A stretch of 64,000 nucleotides of DNA, taken from contig NZ_CP025422.1 of assembly GCF_002848265.1 (NCBI RefSeq), positions 1,642,727 through 1,706,726 on the forward strand. The letters are read 5' to 3'. This document shows positions 32,950 through 44,558 of this stretch, piece by piece. A program made the translations under genes and the position numbers. Origin of the DNA: Zhihengliuella sp. ISTPL4. GTDB lineage: Bacteria; Actinomycetota; Actinomycetes; Actinomycetales; Microbacteriaceae. Position 1 is the first letter of the stretch, and the number at the start of each line of letters is the position of its first letter. Below the pieces are notes generated by a model. The model was not told the DNA's origin. It was given only the letters and a program-made list of their open reading frames with translations, and made no database searches.

Positions 32950-34440
32950 GTGACCGATCTGATTTCAACGCCGGGCGCTGCAACGGGGGCACAGCCCGAC
33001 GATGCGACGCCGACGAGCGTCTTGACGCCGTCCGATGCTCCGACCGACGCGGTTCCGCCGCAGACCGGCGAGCAGCCTCTCGCCTGGGCTCCCACCGAGC
33101 CGGCGCCGAGGAAGCGCCGTCTCGGCCTGTGGATCGGTCTCGGCCTCGGAGTGGTTGCGCTCGGTGCCGGTGCCGCCTCGATGATCCTCATCGCCCCCGG
33201 CACCACCGTCGCCGGGATCCCGGTCGGCTGGATGACGCCCGGCGCGGCGGCCGATGCGATCAGCTCGCACCTCGCCCAGACGGAAGTCACCCTCACGGGC
33301 GAGGGCGGCGACGCCGTGCTCACCGGAGCTGAACTGGGCGCGACCGCTGATGCCACCGCCCTCGCGGATACCGCGTTCTCCGCGCACCCGATGTGGAACC
33401 TCGGCTCCTGGATGGGCGACCCCGTCCCCGCTGACATCGTCCTCGACCAGGAGACCGCCTCCGCCGCGCTCCGCGACGCCGTACCAGGGAGCTTCACCGA
33501 CCCGGTCGACGCCGGGGTCGTCTTCGACGCCGCGAACGGGTCGTACGTCGTCACACCGTCCGTTCCGGGAACGGGCATCGACGTTGCCAGCCTGAACGCC
33601 GCCTTCATCGAGGCCGTAGGCGACGGCCGCTCGACGTTCGAGTACCCCGGTGGTCCAGCCGAAGCGGCGCCCGCCGTGTCCGACGACGACGCCACGGCGA
33701 CCGCGACCACGCTCAACACCATGCTCTCGACCATCGGCTTCTACGTCGGCGAGGAGCGGACCGTCCCGGTGTCCCCCGAGGTGGCCGCCTCCTGGCTGAC
33801 AGTGGTCGACGACGATGGCCAGCTTCGCATCGAGGCCGACCCGAAGGCGATCCAGGCCACCGTCGACACGCTGCCCGCGGCCGTGGATCGCGCCCCTGTC
33901 AACGCGACCAACATCGTCGACTCCGCCGGCACCGTGCTGCGCGCCGAGCAGGAGGGTGTCGCGGGGCGCGCCCTCGGCGACACCTCGCAGATCGCCGACC
34001 AGTTCGCGACCCAGCTCGCCGCGGGCGATGGCGCCTTCATGCTCTCGGTGACGGAGACGCCCTTCGAGACGACGAACCTGTTCCGTCGCGCGGAGATCAA
34101 CCTCAGCACGCAGCGGGCGTACCTGTTCGAGAACGACGAGGTCGTGCAGTCCTGGGCGGTCTCGACCGGGCTCCCGGGAACGCCGACGCCGACCGGCAAC
34201 TTCAAGGTCTTCGCGCACACCGCCATGCAGGACATGGGGTGCTTCGAAGGGGCACCGTACTGCACCGAGGACGTGCCCTGGATCACCTGGTTCGCTCCGA
34301 ACATCGGCTTCCACGGCACCTACTGGCACAACAACTTCGGCAACCGGATGAGCCACGGCTGCGTCAACCTGCCGATCGACCTCGCCAAGTACGTCTACGA
34401 CTGGTCTCCCGAGGGCCTCGAGGTCGCCGTCTACAACTGA
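32950..34440 (+). CDS. membrane-anchored L,D-transpeptidase
   Basis: 496 residues from the GTG at 32950, about 8 nt after a GGGGGG tract; an in-frame GTG at 32941 overlaps that tract. An acidic Pro/Thr-rich cytoplasmic segment is followed by one membrane helix (about 59-81). The extracytoplasmic part has peptidoglycan-binding_4-like repeats at about 90-330 and a C-terminal YkuD domain. The catalytic pocket is GFHGTYWHNNFG with SHGCVNLP. It would form 3-3 cross-links or attach proteins in the wall, using tetrapeptide donors. It lies between two terminators and is monocistronic. Confidence 0.92.
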   Translation: MTDLISTPGAATGAQPDDATPTSVLTPSDAPTDAVPPQTGEQPLAWAPTEPAPRKRRLGLWIGLGLGVVALGAGAASMILIAPGTTVAGIPVGWMTPGAAADAISSHLAQTEVTLTGEGGDAVLTGAELGATADATALADTAFSAHPMWNLGSWMGDPVPADIVLDQETASAALRDAVPGSFTDPVDAGVVFDAANGSYVVTPSVPGTGIDVASLNAAFIEAVGDGRSTFEYPGGPAEAAPAVSDDDATATATTLNTMLSTIGFYVGEERTVPVSPEVAASWLTVVDDDGQLRIEADPKAIQATVDTLPAAVDRAPVNATNIVDSAGTVLRAEQEGVAGRALGDTSQIADQFATQLAAGDGAFMLSVTETPFETTNLFRRAEINLSTQRAYLFENDEVVQSWAVSTGLPGTPTPTGNFKVFAHTAMQDMGCFEGAPYCTEDVPWITWFAPNIGFHGTYWHNNFGNRMSHGCVNLPIDLAKYVYDWSPEGLEVAVYN

Positions 34441-34472
34441 CCTGGCGCCGCGCCCCGGGGCCCGCAGACGAG

Positions 34473-34503
34473 AAGGGGCGGATGCCGCAGCATCCGCCCC
34501 TTT
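34473..34503. terminator. bidirectional terminator with short T tract
   Basis: A perfect 13-bp stem (AAGGGGCGGATGC with GCATCCGCCCCTT) and CGCA loop lie between the convergent L,D-transpeptidase and isocitrate dehydrogenase genes. Confidence 0.85.
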
Positions 34504-34511
34504 CTATCGTC

Positions 34512-36731
<2,220 letters not shown>

Positions 36732-36883
36732 CGGGAGGTTCTCCGTTCACGAGGTCTATTTGTCTCGATACCAAGATACCTGAGCGGCTCCCGTCCCGAA
36801 GCGGGGGGTCCTGTCGCGCATGCCGTGACTCGTCACGTCCGCGAAAAGTCCGCGCGAGTGGTGAATGCGATGTCGGGAGGGGC

Positions 36884-36889
36884 TAGCCT
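36884..36889 (+). promoter_or_regulatory. -10 box of a leaderless promoter (GNAT gene)
   Basis: TAGCCT lies 6 nt before the ATG at 36896; no ribosome site fits. Confidence 0.55.
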
Positions 36890-36895
36890 GGGGAC

Positions 36896-37354
36896 ATGTC
36901 CGAACTGCGCATGGTCGAACTCTCCGCCGCGACGATCGTCGCCGTGAACAACCTGTCGCTCAAGCCCGGACAGGAGCAGTTCCTCGCCCCCGTCTCGTAC
37001 GGCATCGCGGCCACCGTCATCAACCCGCAGACCTCCTGGCAGCGGGTGATCCTGGACCGCAACGAGGTCGTGGGCTTCGTCAGCGCCAACTTCGACGACG
37101 AGGCCCCGGAGGAGCACTTCCGCTCCGTGCTGTGGCGCATCAATGTCGACGCGGACGACCAGGGTCGCGGCATCGGCCGCTTCGCCGTCGAGAACCTCAT
37201 CGACGAAGCGCGCACCCGCGGCGTCGACCACGTCAACGTGATCTACGAAGCGGGCGAGGACGGCCCGGAGGCCTTCTTCCGTCGCGTCGGCTTCACCCCC
37301 GTCGGGGAGACGGCCTACGGCGAGGTCATCGCCGAGATCCGCGTCCCCTCCTGA
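36896..37354 (+). CDS. GNAT acetyltransferase, diamine/spermidine acetyltransferase-like
   Basis: 152 residues covering one GNAT domain. Acetyl-CoA pyrophosphate motif A reads DQGRGIGRFAVENLI (about 94-108), preceded by the LWRINVDADD strand, and FFRRVGF is the C-terminal motif. The overall pattern is nearest to Bacillus BltD/PaiA-type polyamine acetyltransferases, but the substrate is uncertain. It is monocistronic and divergent from icd, and converges on a coiled-coil protein gene. Confidence 0.85.
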   Translation: MSELRMVELSAATIVAVNNLSLKPGQEQFLAPVSYGIAATVINPQTSWQRVILDRNEVVGFVSANFDDEAPEEHFRSVLWRINVDADDQGRGIGRFAVENLIDEARTRGVDHVNVIYEAGEDGPEAFFRRVGFTPVGETAYGEVIAEIRVPS

Positions 37355-37433
37355 GACCGGCGGCGGGGTCTCGAATCCCCTCCCCCATCGAGACTCCGTC
37401 GCCCTCGGTCTTCCTGCCGACACCCGACGCGAG

Positions 37434-38255
37434 TCACCGCGGCCCGGCGCCGTCCGAGGGTGTGCCTTTGCCGCGGCGGCTGTTCCACGCGGCCAGCGCG
37501 GACGCCGCTGCGCCCGCCGCACGATCGATGGCCTCGGCGGAGCGCTGGATCATGTACTGTGCTGCGTCCTGCCAGGCGGGCGTCGGCGGCGCCTCGCCGG
37601 TCTGCACCTTCGCGGCGTGCTCGGCGGCCTCGAATGCCCGCTCCAGCTCCGCCACGGCATCACGGTACGCGGCATACTCGGCGGCGGTGACGCGGCCGGT
37701 CGTCTGCCGTCGCGCCTCGACCGCGGCTCCCGCCGCACGCAGGTACGCGGCCGTCTCCGGGCGCTTGACGTCCGTCATCTCCGGATAGGCGATCTGCAGC
37801 GCCGTGTCGGTCTCGTAGCGCATCCACCGCGCGGTCACGGCGTCGTGCTCCGCGTACAGGCGCTCCAGCGGTCGCGGGGCGGAGCCGACGGGGATCGCGG
37901 CGCGCGCGGCGTTCATCCGCACGCGGCGCGCACGCACGTCAGCGGCCGCTGCGCGCGCATCGCGTTCGCGCTCCTTGAGCATGCGGCGCGCACCGGCCAC
38001 CTGCTCCGCGCTCGCCCGCTGCGCGGCTCGTTCCGCGGAGACCCGAGCGAGATCGGCACGGGCGACCTTCAGTGCGGTCCGACGGACGACCGCGCGCTGC
38101 TGGGCCTCGCGGAGGTCGTGCCGCGCCGCGTCGTACTCCAGCCGACGGCCGCTGCGGGTGTTACGGCGTCGGACGCCGATCGCGCCCGCGGTCACCCCGG
38201 CGGCGGCGGTCGGCGCGAGCCACCACCACTCCGCGACCAACAGGAAGGGGTCCAT
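37434..38255 (-). CDS. uncharacterised membrane-anchored coiled-coil protein
   Basis: 273 residues, not recognised as a named family. One hydrophobic segment (about 5-27, VAEWWWLAPTAAAGVTAGAI) at the N-terminus is followed by RRR, so most of the protein is probably cytoplasmic. Residues about 40-115 are Ala/Arg/Glu/Gln rich with heptad-like spacing and probably form a long coiled coil. A second helical region spans about 165-260, including LERAFEAAEHAAKV. The C-terminus is basic. It lies alone between a convergent GNAT gene and the terminator of the ABC exporter operon. Confidence 0.75.
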   Translation of the reverse strand: MDPFLLVAEWWWLAPTAAAGVTAGAIGVRRRNTRSGRRLEYDAARHDLREAQQRAVVRRTALKVARADLARVSAERAAQRASAEQVAGARRMLKERERDARAAAADVRARRVRMNAARAAIPVGSAPRPLERLYAEHDAVTARWMRYETDTALQIAYPEMTDVKRPETAAYLRAAGAAVEARRQTTGRVTAAEYAAYRDAVAELERAFEAAEHAAKVQTGEAPPTPAWQDAAQYMIQRSAEAIDRAAGAAASALAAWNSRRGKGTPSDGAGPR

Positions 38256-38297
38256 TCCTCGATGCTACCCACCAGGACCGACGAGCGCCGGACGAGA

Positions 38298-38330
38298 AGG
38301 GCCCGACATCTCATCGGATGCCGGGCCCCT
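38298..38330. terminator. hairpin terminator of the ABC exporter operon
   Basis: AGGGCCCGACATC pairs with GATGCCGGGCCCC over about 12 bp with one mismatch, loop TCATCG, 17-50 bp beyond the exporter stop codon. Confidence 0.7.
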
Positions 38331-38346
38331 CGGACGCACCGCAGCG

Positions 38347-40158
38347 TCAGACCAGCGTCTCCTGCCAGGCGGCGTGCAGCTGGGCGAATTTCCCGGTGCC
38401 ACCGATCAGGACGTCCGGAGCATCGTCCTCGATGATGCGACCGTGCTCCATCACGAGGACCCGATCCGCGATCGCCACCGTCGACAACCGGTGCGCGATG
38501 ATGATCGCCGTCCGGTCGGCCAGCAGGGTCTGCAGCGCGTCCTGGATCAGTCGCTCCGACGGGATGTCCAGCGAGGCCGTCGCCTCGTCGAGGATCAGCA
38601 CCGCCGGGTCGGCGAGGAAGGCGCGGGCGAACGAGATGAGCTGACGCTGACCCGCCGAGACGCGGCCACCGCGCTTGTTCACGTCGGTGTCGTAGCCGTC
38701 CGGCAGCGCCGAGATGAACGCGTCGGCGCCCACCGCCCGCGCCGCCTCACGGATCTCGTCGAGCGTCGCGTCCGGCCGCCCGAGCGCGATGTTGTCGGCG
38801 ACGGTCCCGCTGAACAGGTACGCCTCCTGCGTGACCATGACGATCGCGCGCCGCAGATCCTTCGGGTGCAGCGACCGCAGATCGACGCCGTCGAGCGTCA
38901 CGGTCCCCGCGGACGGGTCGTAGAAACGCGAGATGAGCTTGGCCAGCGTCGACTTGCCCGCTCCCGTCGTCCCGACCAGCGCGATCGTCTGCCCGGCCGG
39001 GATGTCGAGCGAGAAGTTCGGCAGGATCGTCTTGTCCTCGTTGTAGGCGAACGTGACCTCGTCGAAGCGGATGTGTCCGCGGGACTCCCAGAGATCCACA
39101 GGCTTCTCCGGATCCGGCACCGTCGGCACCTCCTCCAGGACGCCGGACACCTTCTCCAGCGCCGCGGTGGCGGACTGGTAGGAGTTGAGGAACATCGCGA
39201 TCTCCTGCATCGGAGCGAAGAAGTTGCGGACGTAGAGCACGGCCGACAGCAGCACGCCGACGGTGAGGGCGCCCTCCGAGACCCGGATGCCGCCCCACAG
39301 CACGACGATGCCGAGCACGAGCGCCGCGACGCCCATCAGGCCCGGCTCGAAGGTGCCGAACAGCAGCATCGAGCGACGGTTCACATCGCGGTATTCGCCC
39401 GCGACGCCCTGGAACGCCTCGTCGTTGCGCGGCTCCTTCCGGAACGCCTTGACGGCGCGGATGCCGGTCATCGTCTCCACGAACTGCACGATCACCTTCG
39501 CGCTGATGACGCGGGACTCGCGGTAGACGAGCTGCGAGCGCGAGTAGAACCAGCGCATGAGGAAGAACAGCGGGATGCCGCCGATCGCCAGGATCAGGCC
39601 CGACTGCCAGTCCCACACGCACAGCGCGATGAACGTGAACACGCCGAAGAGCACACCGGAGACGAGCTCGTTGAGCCCGCCGTCGAGAAGCTCCTTGATG
39701 GAGTCCAAGTCGCTCGTCTGACGGGAGATGATCCGCCCCGACGTGTACGACTCATGGAACTCCAGGCTCAGGCGCTGGGTGTGCAGGAAGATGCGCTTGC
39801 GCAGGTCCAGCAGCACCGCCTGGGTGAGCTTGGCCGCGATGATGACGTACCAGGCGATGAGCACGGCGGCCAGGGCGCCGGCGAGCAGGTAGATCCCGCC
39901 GACGACGAAGGTCGGCATCCAGTCGGCATCGTCCAGCACCGCCGGGAGCGCCCGGTCGAGGCCGATGCTGATGAGGATCGGGCCGGCCACCTGCAGCGCC
40001 GTCGAGATGACGAGCACGGTCGCGGCGAGCACGATCTGCGGCTTGAGCGGACGCACGAGCGAACCGAGCAGCCGCAGCGAGCGGCGGCGGATCGCCCTGC
40101 TCTCCTCCGTGGTGAGGCGGGAGCGGTCCTCGTCCTGGGTTCCGGTGAGGGAGCTCAT
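38347..40158 (-). CDS. ABC exporter half, canonical Walker B subunit
   Basis: 603 residues: six-helix exporter domain (about 35-330) and ATPase domain (about 360-600). Walker A is [10 protein letters not shown]-loop VTQEAYLF, Walker [10 protein letters not shown] with the catalytic Glu, and the switch His is in AHRLST. The signature is VSAGQ instead of LSGGQ. The ATG overlaps the partner's stop as ATGA. With the partner's LSGGQ this subunit builds the one fully competent ATP site; its own weak signature completes the degenerate site. Multidrug or lipid export is the common role of such heterodimers. The substrate here is unknown. Confidence 0.93.
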   Translation of the reverse strand: MSSLTGTQDEDRSRLTTEESRAIRRRSLRLLGSLVRPLKPQIVLAATVLVISTALQVAGPILISIGLDRALPAVLDDADWMPTFVVGGIYLLAGALAAVLIAWYVIIAAKLTQAVLLDLRKRIFLHTQRLSLEFHESYTSGRIISRQTSDLDSIKELLDGGLNELVSGVLFGVFTFIALCVWDWQSGLILAIGGIPLFFLMRWFYSRSQLVYRESRVISAKVIVQFVETMTGIRAVKAFRKEPRNDEAFQGVAGEYRDVNRRSMLLFGTFEPGLMGVAALVLGIVVLWGGIRVSEGALTVGVLLSAVLYVRNFFAPMQEIAMFLNSYQSATAALEKVSGVLEEVPTVPDPEKPVDLWESRGHIRFDEVTFAYNEDKTILPNFSLDIPAGQTIALVGTTGAGKSTLAKLISRFYDPSAGTVTLDGVDLRSLHPKDLRRAIVMVTQEAYLFSGTVADNIALGRPDATLDEIREAARAVGADAFISALPDGYDTDVNKRGGRVSAGQRQLISFARAFLADPAVLILDEATASLDIPSERLIQDALQTLLADRTAIIIAHRLSTVAIADRVLVMEHGRIIEDDAPDVLIGGTGKFAQLHAAWQETLV

Positions 40159-42101
40159 CGCTGCACCTCCTCTCCTGCGAATCGCGGGGCGCTTGCGGGC
40201 GCCTCGTCGTCGGCCTCCTCGCGGATGCCTTCCTGCACGGTCTCGTGGATCTCGGTCTGCTCGTCGCGGATGATCGGGATCGCCCCGGTACGCGCGGCCT
40301 CCTCCGCCTCCAGGCTGGAGATGACGTGGCGGTAGTGCCGGCTCGTCTTCAGCAGCTCGGTGTGCGTACCGACCGCGGTGATCCGGCCGTCCTCGAGCAG
40401 CGCCACCCGGTCGGCGAGTGCCACGGTGGACGGACGATGCGCGACGATCATCGCCGTGGTGTCGGCGAGCACATGGCGCAGCGCCTCCTCCACGAGAGCC
40501 TCGGTGTCGACGTCGAGCGCCGACAGCGGGTCATCGAGGACGAGGACCCGGGGGTTGGCGGCCACGGCTCGGGCGAGGGCGAGCCGCTGGCGCTGTCCGC
40601 CGGAGAGGCTCAGCCCCTCTTCGCCGATCACCGTCTCGACGCCCTCGGGCAGCGTGTCGACGAACGAAGCCTGGGCGACCTCGAGCGCCTCGCGCAGCAC
40701 GCGCTCCGCCTCGGGGCTGTGCACGTCGAGATCGGCGCGACCGAGGAGGACGTTCTCGCGGACCGAGGCGGAGAAGAGCGTGGCGTCCTCGAACGCCATC
40801 GCGATGTGCTCCCGCAGCTCGGCGAGCGTCAGGTCGCGCACGTCGACGCCGTCGAGCGTGACCCGCCCGCCCGTCACGTCGTACAGCCGCGTCGGAAGGG
40901 TCGTCAGCGTCGTCTTGCCGCTGCCGGTGAGCCCCACGAGGGCCATCGTCTCCCCCGGGCGCAGCACGAGGTCGATGCCGTCCAGCAGATCACGCTCGTC
41001 AGGACCGGCGTCCTGGTAGCGGAAGTGCGCGTTCTCGAACGCGAGTTCGCCGCGCGGGTTCTCGATGCGCACGGGGTCCGCGGGGTCGGTGATGGTGTTC
41101 GTCTCCGAGAAGATGTCGAACACGCGGTCCGTCGCGGTGCGCGCGTCGAGCATGAACGAGAAGAGGAAGCCGATCGACTCGATCGGCCAGCGCAGCACCA
41201 CGGCCATCGCGAAGAACGCGAACAGCTCGGCCTGCGAGATCGCGCCCTGGGAGATGAGCCAGATGCCCGACATCAGGCTCAGGCCGAAGGCGATCTGCGG
41301 CATGAGGTCGAGCCAGAACCAGATCGAGGCGATCGCGCCGGCCTTGCTCATCTCCGTCTCGCGCAGCGTCTCCGCCTGACGGCTGAAGCGGCGGAGGGCG
41401 TGCTTCCCGCGCCCGAAGGCCTTGAGCACCCGGATGCCGTGCACGCTCTCCTCGACGCTCGTGGCGAGGTCGCCCGCCTGGTCCTGGCTACGGCGGGTGA
41501 GGGCGCCGTAGCGCTTCTCGAAGAGGTAGCCGCGGATCCACAGCGGGACGGCGGTCACGAGGAAGATCGTGCCCAGCAGCCAGTGCCAGCGGAACAGGAG
41601 GACGGAGCCGATGAGGATCGTCAGCACGTTCACGACGAGCAGCACGAGACCGAAGGCGAGCCACCGGCGGATCAGGCCGATGTCCTGCATCATGCGGCTG
41701 AGCAGCTGTCCGGACTGCCACCGGTCGTGGAAGGCCACGGGAAGGGTCTGCAGACGCGAGTAGAGCTCGGTACGCATGCGGTACTCGACCTGGGTGGCCG
41801 GGAACAGGACGAACTGACGACGGAGCCAGACCATGAGGGCTTCACCGAGGCCGAGGGCGAACACTGCGAGCGCGCCCCAGATGATCGCGTCGAGCGCTCC
41901 CGACTGCACGGGCCCGCCGATGATCTGCTCGAGCACGATGGGGATCATCAGCGCGATCAGCGCGGCCGCGAGCGCGCTGGCCGCGCCGCCGGCGAGCCGC
42001 CAGATGACCGGCTTCACGAACGGCTTCAGCCGCCACAGCGCGGCGGGCGTGGAGAGGGTGGACGAAGGGGACGGATTCTGCGCGGAAGACGAGGAGGACA
42101 T
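40155..42101 (-). CDS. ABC exporter half, degenerate Walker B subunit
   Basis: 648 residues with membrane domain (about 30-330) and ATPase domain. Walker A is GLTGSGKTT and the signature LSGGQ is intact. Walker B ends VLVLDDP, with Asp in place of the catalytic Glu, and the Q-loop reads AFEDATLF, with Glu for Gln. This is the inactive-site partner of a heterodimer, as in BmrCD or TM287/288. A charged 60-residue C-terminal tail is extra. The ribosome site is weak, while a 21-codon leader with a strong one and a bulged 13-bp hairpin lie upstream, which suggests attenuation control. Confidence 0.93.
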   Translation of the reverse strand: MSSSSSAQNPSPSSTLSTPAALWRLKPFVKPVIWRLAGGAASALAAALIALMIPIVLEQIIGGPVQSGALDAIIWGALAVFALGLGEALMVWLRRQFVLFPATQVEYRMRTELYSRLQTLPVAFHDRWQSGQLLSRMMQDIGLIRRWLAFGLVLLVVNVLTILIGSVLLFRWHWLLGTIFLVTAVPLWIRGYLFEKRYGALTRRSQDQAGDLATSVEESVHGIRVLKAFGRGKHALRRFSRQAETLRETEMSKAGAIASIWFWLDLMPQIAFGLSLMSGIWLISQGAISQAELFAFFAMAVVLRWPIESIGFLFSFMLDARTATDRVFDIFSETNTITDPADPVRIENPRGELAFENAHFRYQDAGPDERDLLDGIDLVLRPGETMALVGLTGSGKTTLTTLPTRLYDVTGGRVTLDGVDVRDLTLAELREHIAMAFEDATLFSASVRENVLLGRADLDVHSPEAERVLREALEVAQASFVDTLPEGVETVIGEEGLSLSGGQRQRLALARAVAANPRVLVLDDPLSALDVDTEALVEEALRHVLADTTAMIVAHRPSTVALADRVALLEDGRITAVGTHTELLKTSRHYRHVISSLEAEEAARTGAIPIIRDEQTEIHETVQEGIREEADDEAPASAPRFAGEEVQR

Positions 42102-42139
42102 GTCTCTCAGAGGAGTCGAAGGGGAGAAGAGCGGGGGAC

Positions 42140-42173
42140 GGATGCGAGAGCGGGCTCGTGGAGCCCGGCATCC
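42140..42173 (-). promoter_or_regulatory. candidate attenuator hairpin between leader peptide and ABC exporter
   Basis: GGATGC (42140-42145) pairs with GCATCC (42168-42173), and CGGGCTC (42151-42157) with GAGCCCG (42161-42167). This gives 13 bp with a 5-nt bulge and a GTG loop. It lies 26 nt after the leader stop codon and 38 nt before the exporter start. Confidence 0.55.
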
Positions 42174-42198
42174 GGTGCAGAAGGGGAGGCGGAAGGCT

Positions 42199-42264
42199 CT
42201 AGGAGAGCGGGCGCGCCGGGGTCGAGCCGAGGGTGGCGATCCGCGCGGTGGCGATCGTGGTCAT
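42199..42264 (-). CDS. 21-residue leader peptide upstream of the ABC exporter
   Basis: The frame reads [20 protein letters not shown] plus a final Ser and a TAG stop. GAGGAGG lies 6-7 nt before the ATG, the strongest ribosome site in the area, whereas the exporter gene downstream has a poor one. The peptide is rich in Thr, Ala and Arg, with no hydrophobic stretch. The arrangement of short translated frame, hairpin and heterodimeric exporter is the one used by Bacillus bmrB-bmrCD, where ribosome stalling by antibiotics switches on the exporter. Function here is inference; translation is well supported by the ribosome site. Confidence 0.6.
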   Translation of the reverse strand: MTTIATARIATLGSTPARPLS

Positions 42265-42317
42265 GGTGTCCTCCTCAAGGGCTCGGCGAGGTCGTCCGGT
42301 TGGCGCGACAGCCCATC

Positions 42318-42347
42318 AGCCTATTCCTGTGAACGAGCTGAGCGCAA
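42318..42347 (-). promoter_or_regulatory. candidate promoter of leader and ABC exporter
   Basis: On the minus strand TTGCGC (42347-42342), an 18-nt spacer and TAGGCT (42323-42318), about 54 nt before the leader ATG. Confidence 0.4.
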
Positions 42348-42368
42348 GAGGAATTCCCGAGACGACGA

Positions 42369-42396
42369 GGAGCCCGCTCTCGGTAGAGCGGGCTCC
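42369..42396. terminator. hairpin terminator after the AlkA/MGMT operon
   Basis: Perfect 12-bp stem GGAGCCCGCTCT/AGAGCGGGCTCC with CGGT loop, 16 bp beyond the MGMT stop codon. Confidence 0.8.
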
Positions 42397-42411
42397 GGGA
42401 GACCGGGGGGG

Positions 42412-42909
42412 TCAGCGGGCGGCGCGCTCCCGCGCCAGCAGGCTCTCTTTGACGGGCAGACCCCAGGCGAATCCGCCGAGGGAGCCGTCGGTGCGCAGCA
42501 CCCGGTGGCAGGGCACGAACAGCGCAGGGGTGTTTCGCGCGCAGATGGACGCGGCCGCCCGCACCGCCCGCGGACTGCCGAGCCGGGCCGCGAAGCTGGT
42601 GTAGGTCAGCGGTTCCCCCGGCGTGATGCCGCGGAGCGCGGCCCATCCCGCGAGCTGCAGCGCGGTGCCGGTCTGCGCGACCGCGACCGCGTCCACGGCC
42701 GCGACGTCGCCCGCGTAGTAGGCGCGGACGGCCTCAGCGGCCTCCGTCTCGGTCTCCCGCACGGCGTCGGGACGGCTGCGGGCAGGCAGGCGGCCGAGGA
42801 TCGCTTCGACGTCGTCCGTCCACCCGGAGACGAGGACGCGCTGGCGCTCGTCGGCGAGGATCGTGAAGGGACCGTCGGCGGTGTCGAGGGTCTGGATGAG
42901 AGCGGTCAT
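42412..42909 (-). CDS. ogt: methylated-DNA-protein cysteine methyltransferase
   Basis: 165 residues. Acceptor cysteine is C134 in [29 protein letters not shown] forms the recognition helix, with the Arg finger in SPRAV. It transfers the alkyl group from O6-methylguanine to itself in a single turnover. GAGGAGA precedes the ATG, and the start overlaps the upstream AlkA-type gene as ATGA. Together they form a dedicated alkylation-repair operon. Confidence 0.95.
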   Translation of the reverse strand: MTALIQTLDTADGPFTILADERQRVLVSGWTDDVEAILGRLPARSRPDAVRETETEAAEAVRAYYAGDVAAVDAVAVAQTGTALQLAGWAALRGITPGEPLTYTSFAARLGSPRAVRAAASICARNTPALFVPCHRVLRTDGSLGGFAWGLPVKESLLARERAAR

Positions 42910-44414
42910 GAGGTCTCCTCGGTGTCGAGAGCGGTGTGTCGGGCGGCCGGCGAGGCGGGTCTCTTCCGCGGGCCGGCGGGACGGACGGGGGCGGCGCGCC
43001 ACAGGTGCGCACTGAGGTAGCTGCGCCACGGCGCGGTGCGCTCCGCCCAGGCGGTGAGAGCCTTCGGGTCGGCGGGAAGTCCGGATGCCGCGGCACCGGC
43101 GCGGAGGGCGACGTCGCCGGGGAGCAGCACGTCCGGATCGCCGAGCACCCGCATCCGGACGTAGTCGGCGGTCCAGGGGCCGATGCCGGGCATCGCCAGG
43201 AGGGCGGCGCGCTGCGTGGGGCCGTCGTCGCCGACGGTGAGGGTCAGACTCCCGTCCGCCAGAGCGGCGGCGGCGCCCGTGATGGCGCGGATCCGGGCGG
43301 CGGGCCCACGCAGCACCTCCGCGCCGTGCGCCGCGATCGCCGACATCGTGGGGAACAGCAGTCCGTCGGGGGTGCGCTCCCCCAGTGCCTCGGTGAGCGC
43401 CGTGAGGGCGGTGCGGGCGGCGACGACCGTGATCTGCTGACCGATCATCGCCCGGATGAGCATCTCGTGCGGATCGGCGGCCCCGGGGACGCGGATGCCG
43501 GGGGTCCGGGCGACGAGGGGCACGAGCGGCGGGTGCGCCGTCAGCGCCTCCTCGATCGCGAGGGGGTCCGCATCCAGGTCGAAGATCCGGCGCGCGGTCG
43601 CCACGAGCGGTGCGAGGTCGCTGAGCTGCGCGACCCGCGCACGGAGGCGGAGACGGTCCGCGGCGTCCTGGCGTACCTCGAACCATGCGGGGCCGCCCGG
43701 CATCCGGAGGTGCCGTGAGAACGAGGTCGCCGTGGTCTCCTCCACACCGGTCACGGCCCGGGCCGCCATCCAGCCGAAGACTCCGGCGGCATCCAGCGGC
43801 CCCCGGTACGGCAGGATCAGGTCGATCGTCCCCGGAGTTTCCGCGGCCGGGGTGCGGCGGCGCGCACGGAGCTCTCCCGGCGTGAGTCCGAACACCTCGC
43901 GGATCGTGTCGTTGCCCTGCCGGATGCTGTGGAAGCCGGCGGCGAACGCGACGTCCGCGATGGGCATGTCCGTGCCCACGAGGAGCATGCGGGCGGTGTG
44001 GGCCCGATGTGCCCTGGCGAGCGCGAGCGGTCCGGCGCCGAGCTCGGTCGTGAGCAGCCGGGTGAGGTGTCGGCTCGAATAGCCGAGGCGGCCGGCGAGG
44101 CCCGCGACGCCCTCGCGTTCGACGACGCCGGACGCGATCAGCCGCATCGCGCGGGCGGCGGTGTCTCCGCGGACATCCCACGCGGGCGATCCGGGGGCGG
44201 CCTCCGGCAGGCAGCGCTTGCACGCGCGGTAACCGGCCTCGTGCGCCGCCGCGCTCGTCGGATAGAACGTGACGTTCTGCGGCCTGGGCGTGCGGGCCGG
44301 GCAGCTGGGCCGGCAGTAGATCCCTGTCGACCGCACGGCCGTGACGAACTGCCCGTCGAAGCGGGTGTCCCTGGCGCTGATCGCCCGGTAGCGCTCGTCG
44401 AAGGAGGGGCTCAT
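42906..44414 (-). CDS. alkA: Ada-type regulator / AlkA DNA-3-methyladenine glycosylase fusion
   Basis: 502 residues from the ATG at 44414; an in-frame ATG at 44465 with GGGAGA upstream is an alternative. The Ada zinc domain comes first (C34, C38, C65, C68; C34 is the phosphotriester methyl acceptor position). An AraC helix-turn-helix pair follows (about 85-185), then the AlkA N-domain and HhH-GPD glycosylase (about 200-480) with [18 protein letters not shown] carrying the catalytic Asp. Such fusions sense methylation damage and excise alkylated bases, activating their own operon. The coupled MGMT gene supplies the O6-guanine repair missing from this protein. Confidence 0.94.
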   Translation of the reverse strand: MSPSFDERYRAISARDTRFDGQFVTAVRSTGIYCRPSCPARTPRPQNVTFYPTSAAAHEAGYRACKRCLPEAAPGSPAWDVRGDTAARAMRLIASGVVEREGVAGLAGRLGYSSRHLTRLLTTELGAGPLALARAHRAHTARMLLVGTDMPIADVAFAAGFHSIRQGNDTIREVFGLTPGELRARRRTPAAETPGTIDLILPYRGPLDAAGVFGWMAARAVTGVEETTATSFSRHLRMPGGPAWFEVRQDAADRLRLRARVAQLSDLAPLVATARRIFDLDADPLAIEEALTAHPPLVPLVARTPGIRVPGAADPHEMLIRAMIGQQITVVAARTALTALTEALGERTPDGLLFPTMSAIAAHGAEVLRGPAARIRAITGAAAALADGSLTLTVGDDGPTQRAALLAMPGIGPWTADYVRMRVLGDPDVLLPGDVALRAGAAASGLPADPKALTAWAERTAPWRSYLSAHLWRAAPVRPAGPRKRPASPAARHTALDTEETS

Positions 44415-44498
44415 GTCCTCCACTCTCTCACCCCCGCGCGGCCACGGCTGGCGGAAATCGGACATCGCGGTGCGTCTCCCGAAACCCCGCCGACGCGT

Positions 44499-44538
44499 CG
44501 AGGCCCCGGCGTGCAGACGTGCGCACGGCGGGGCCTCG
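44499..44538. terminator. hairpin terminator after purH
   Basis: CGAGGCCCCG pairs perfectly with CGGGGCCTCG across a 20-nt loop, just beyond the purH stop codon. Confidence 0.65.
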
Positions 44539-44558
44539 GCGAAAGATCGGGGTCTCGG

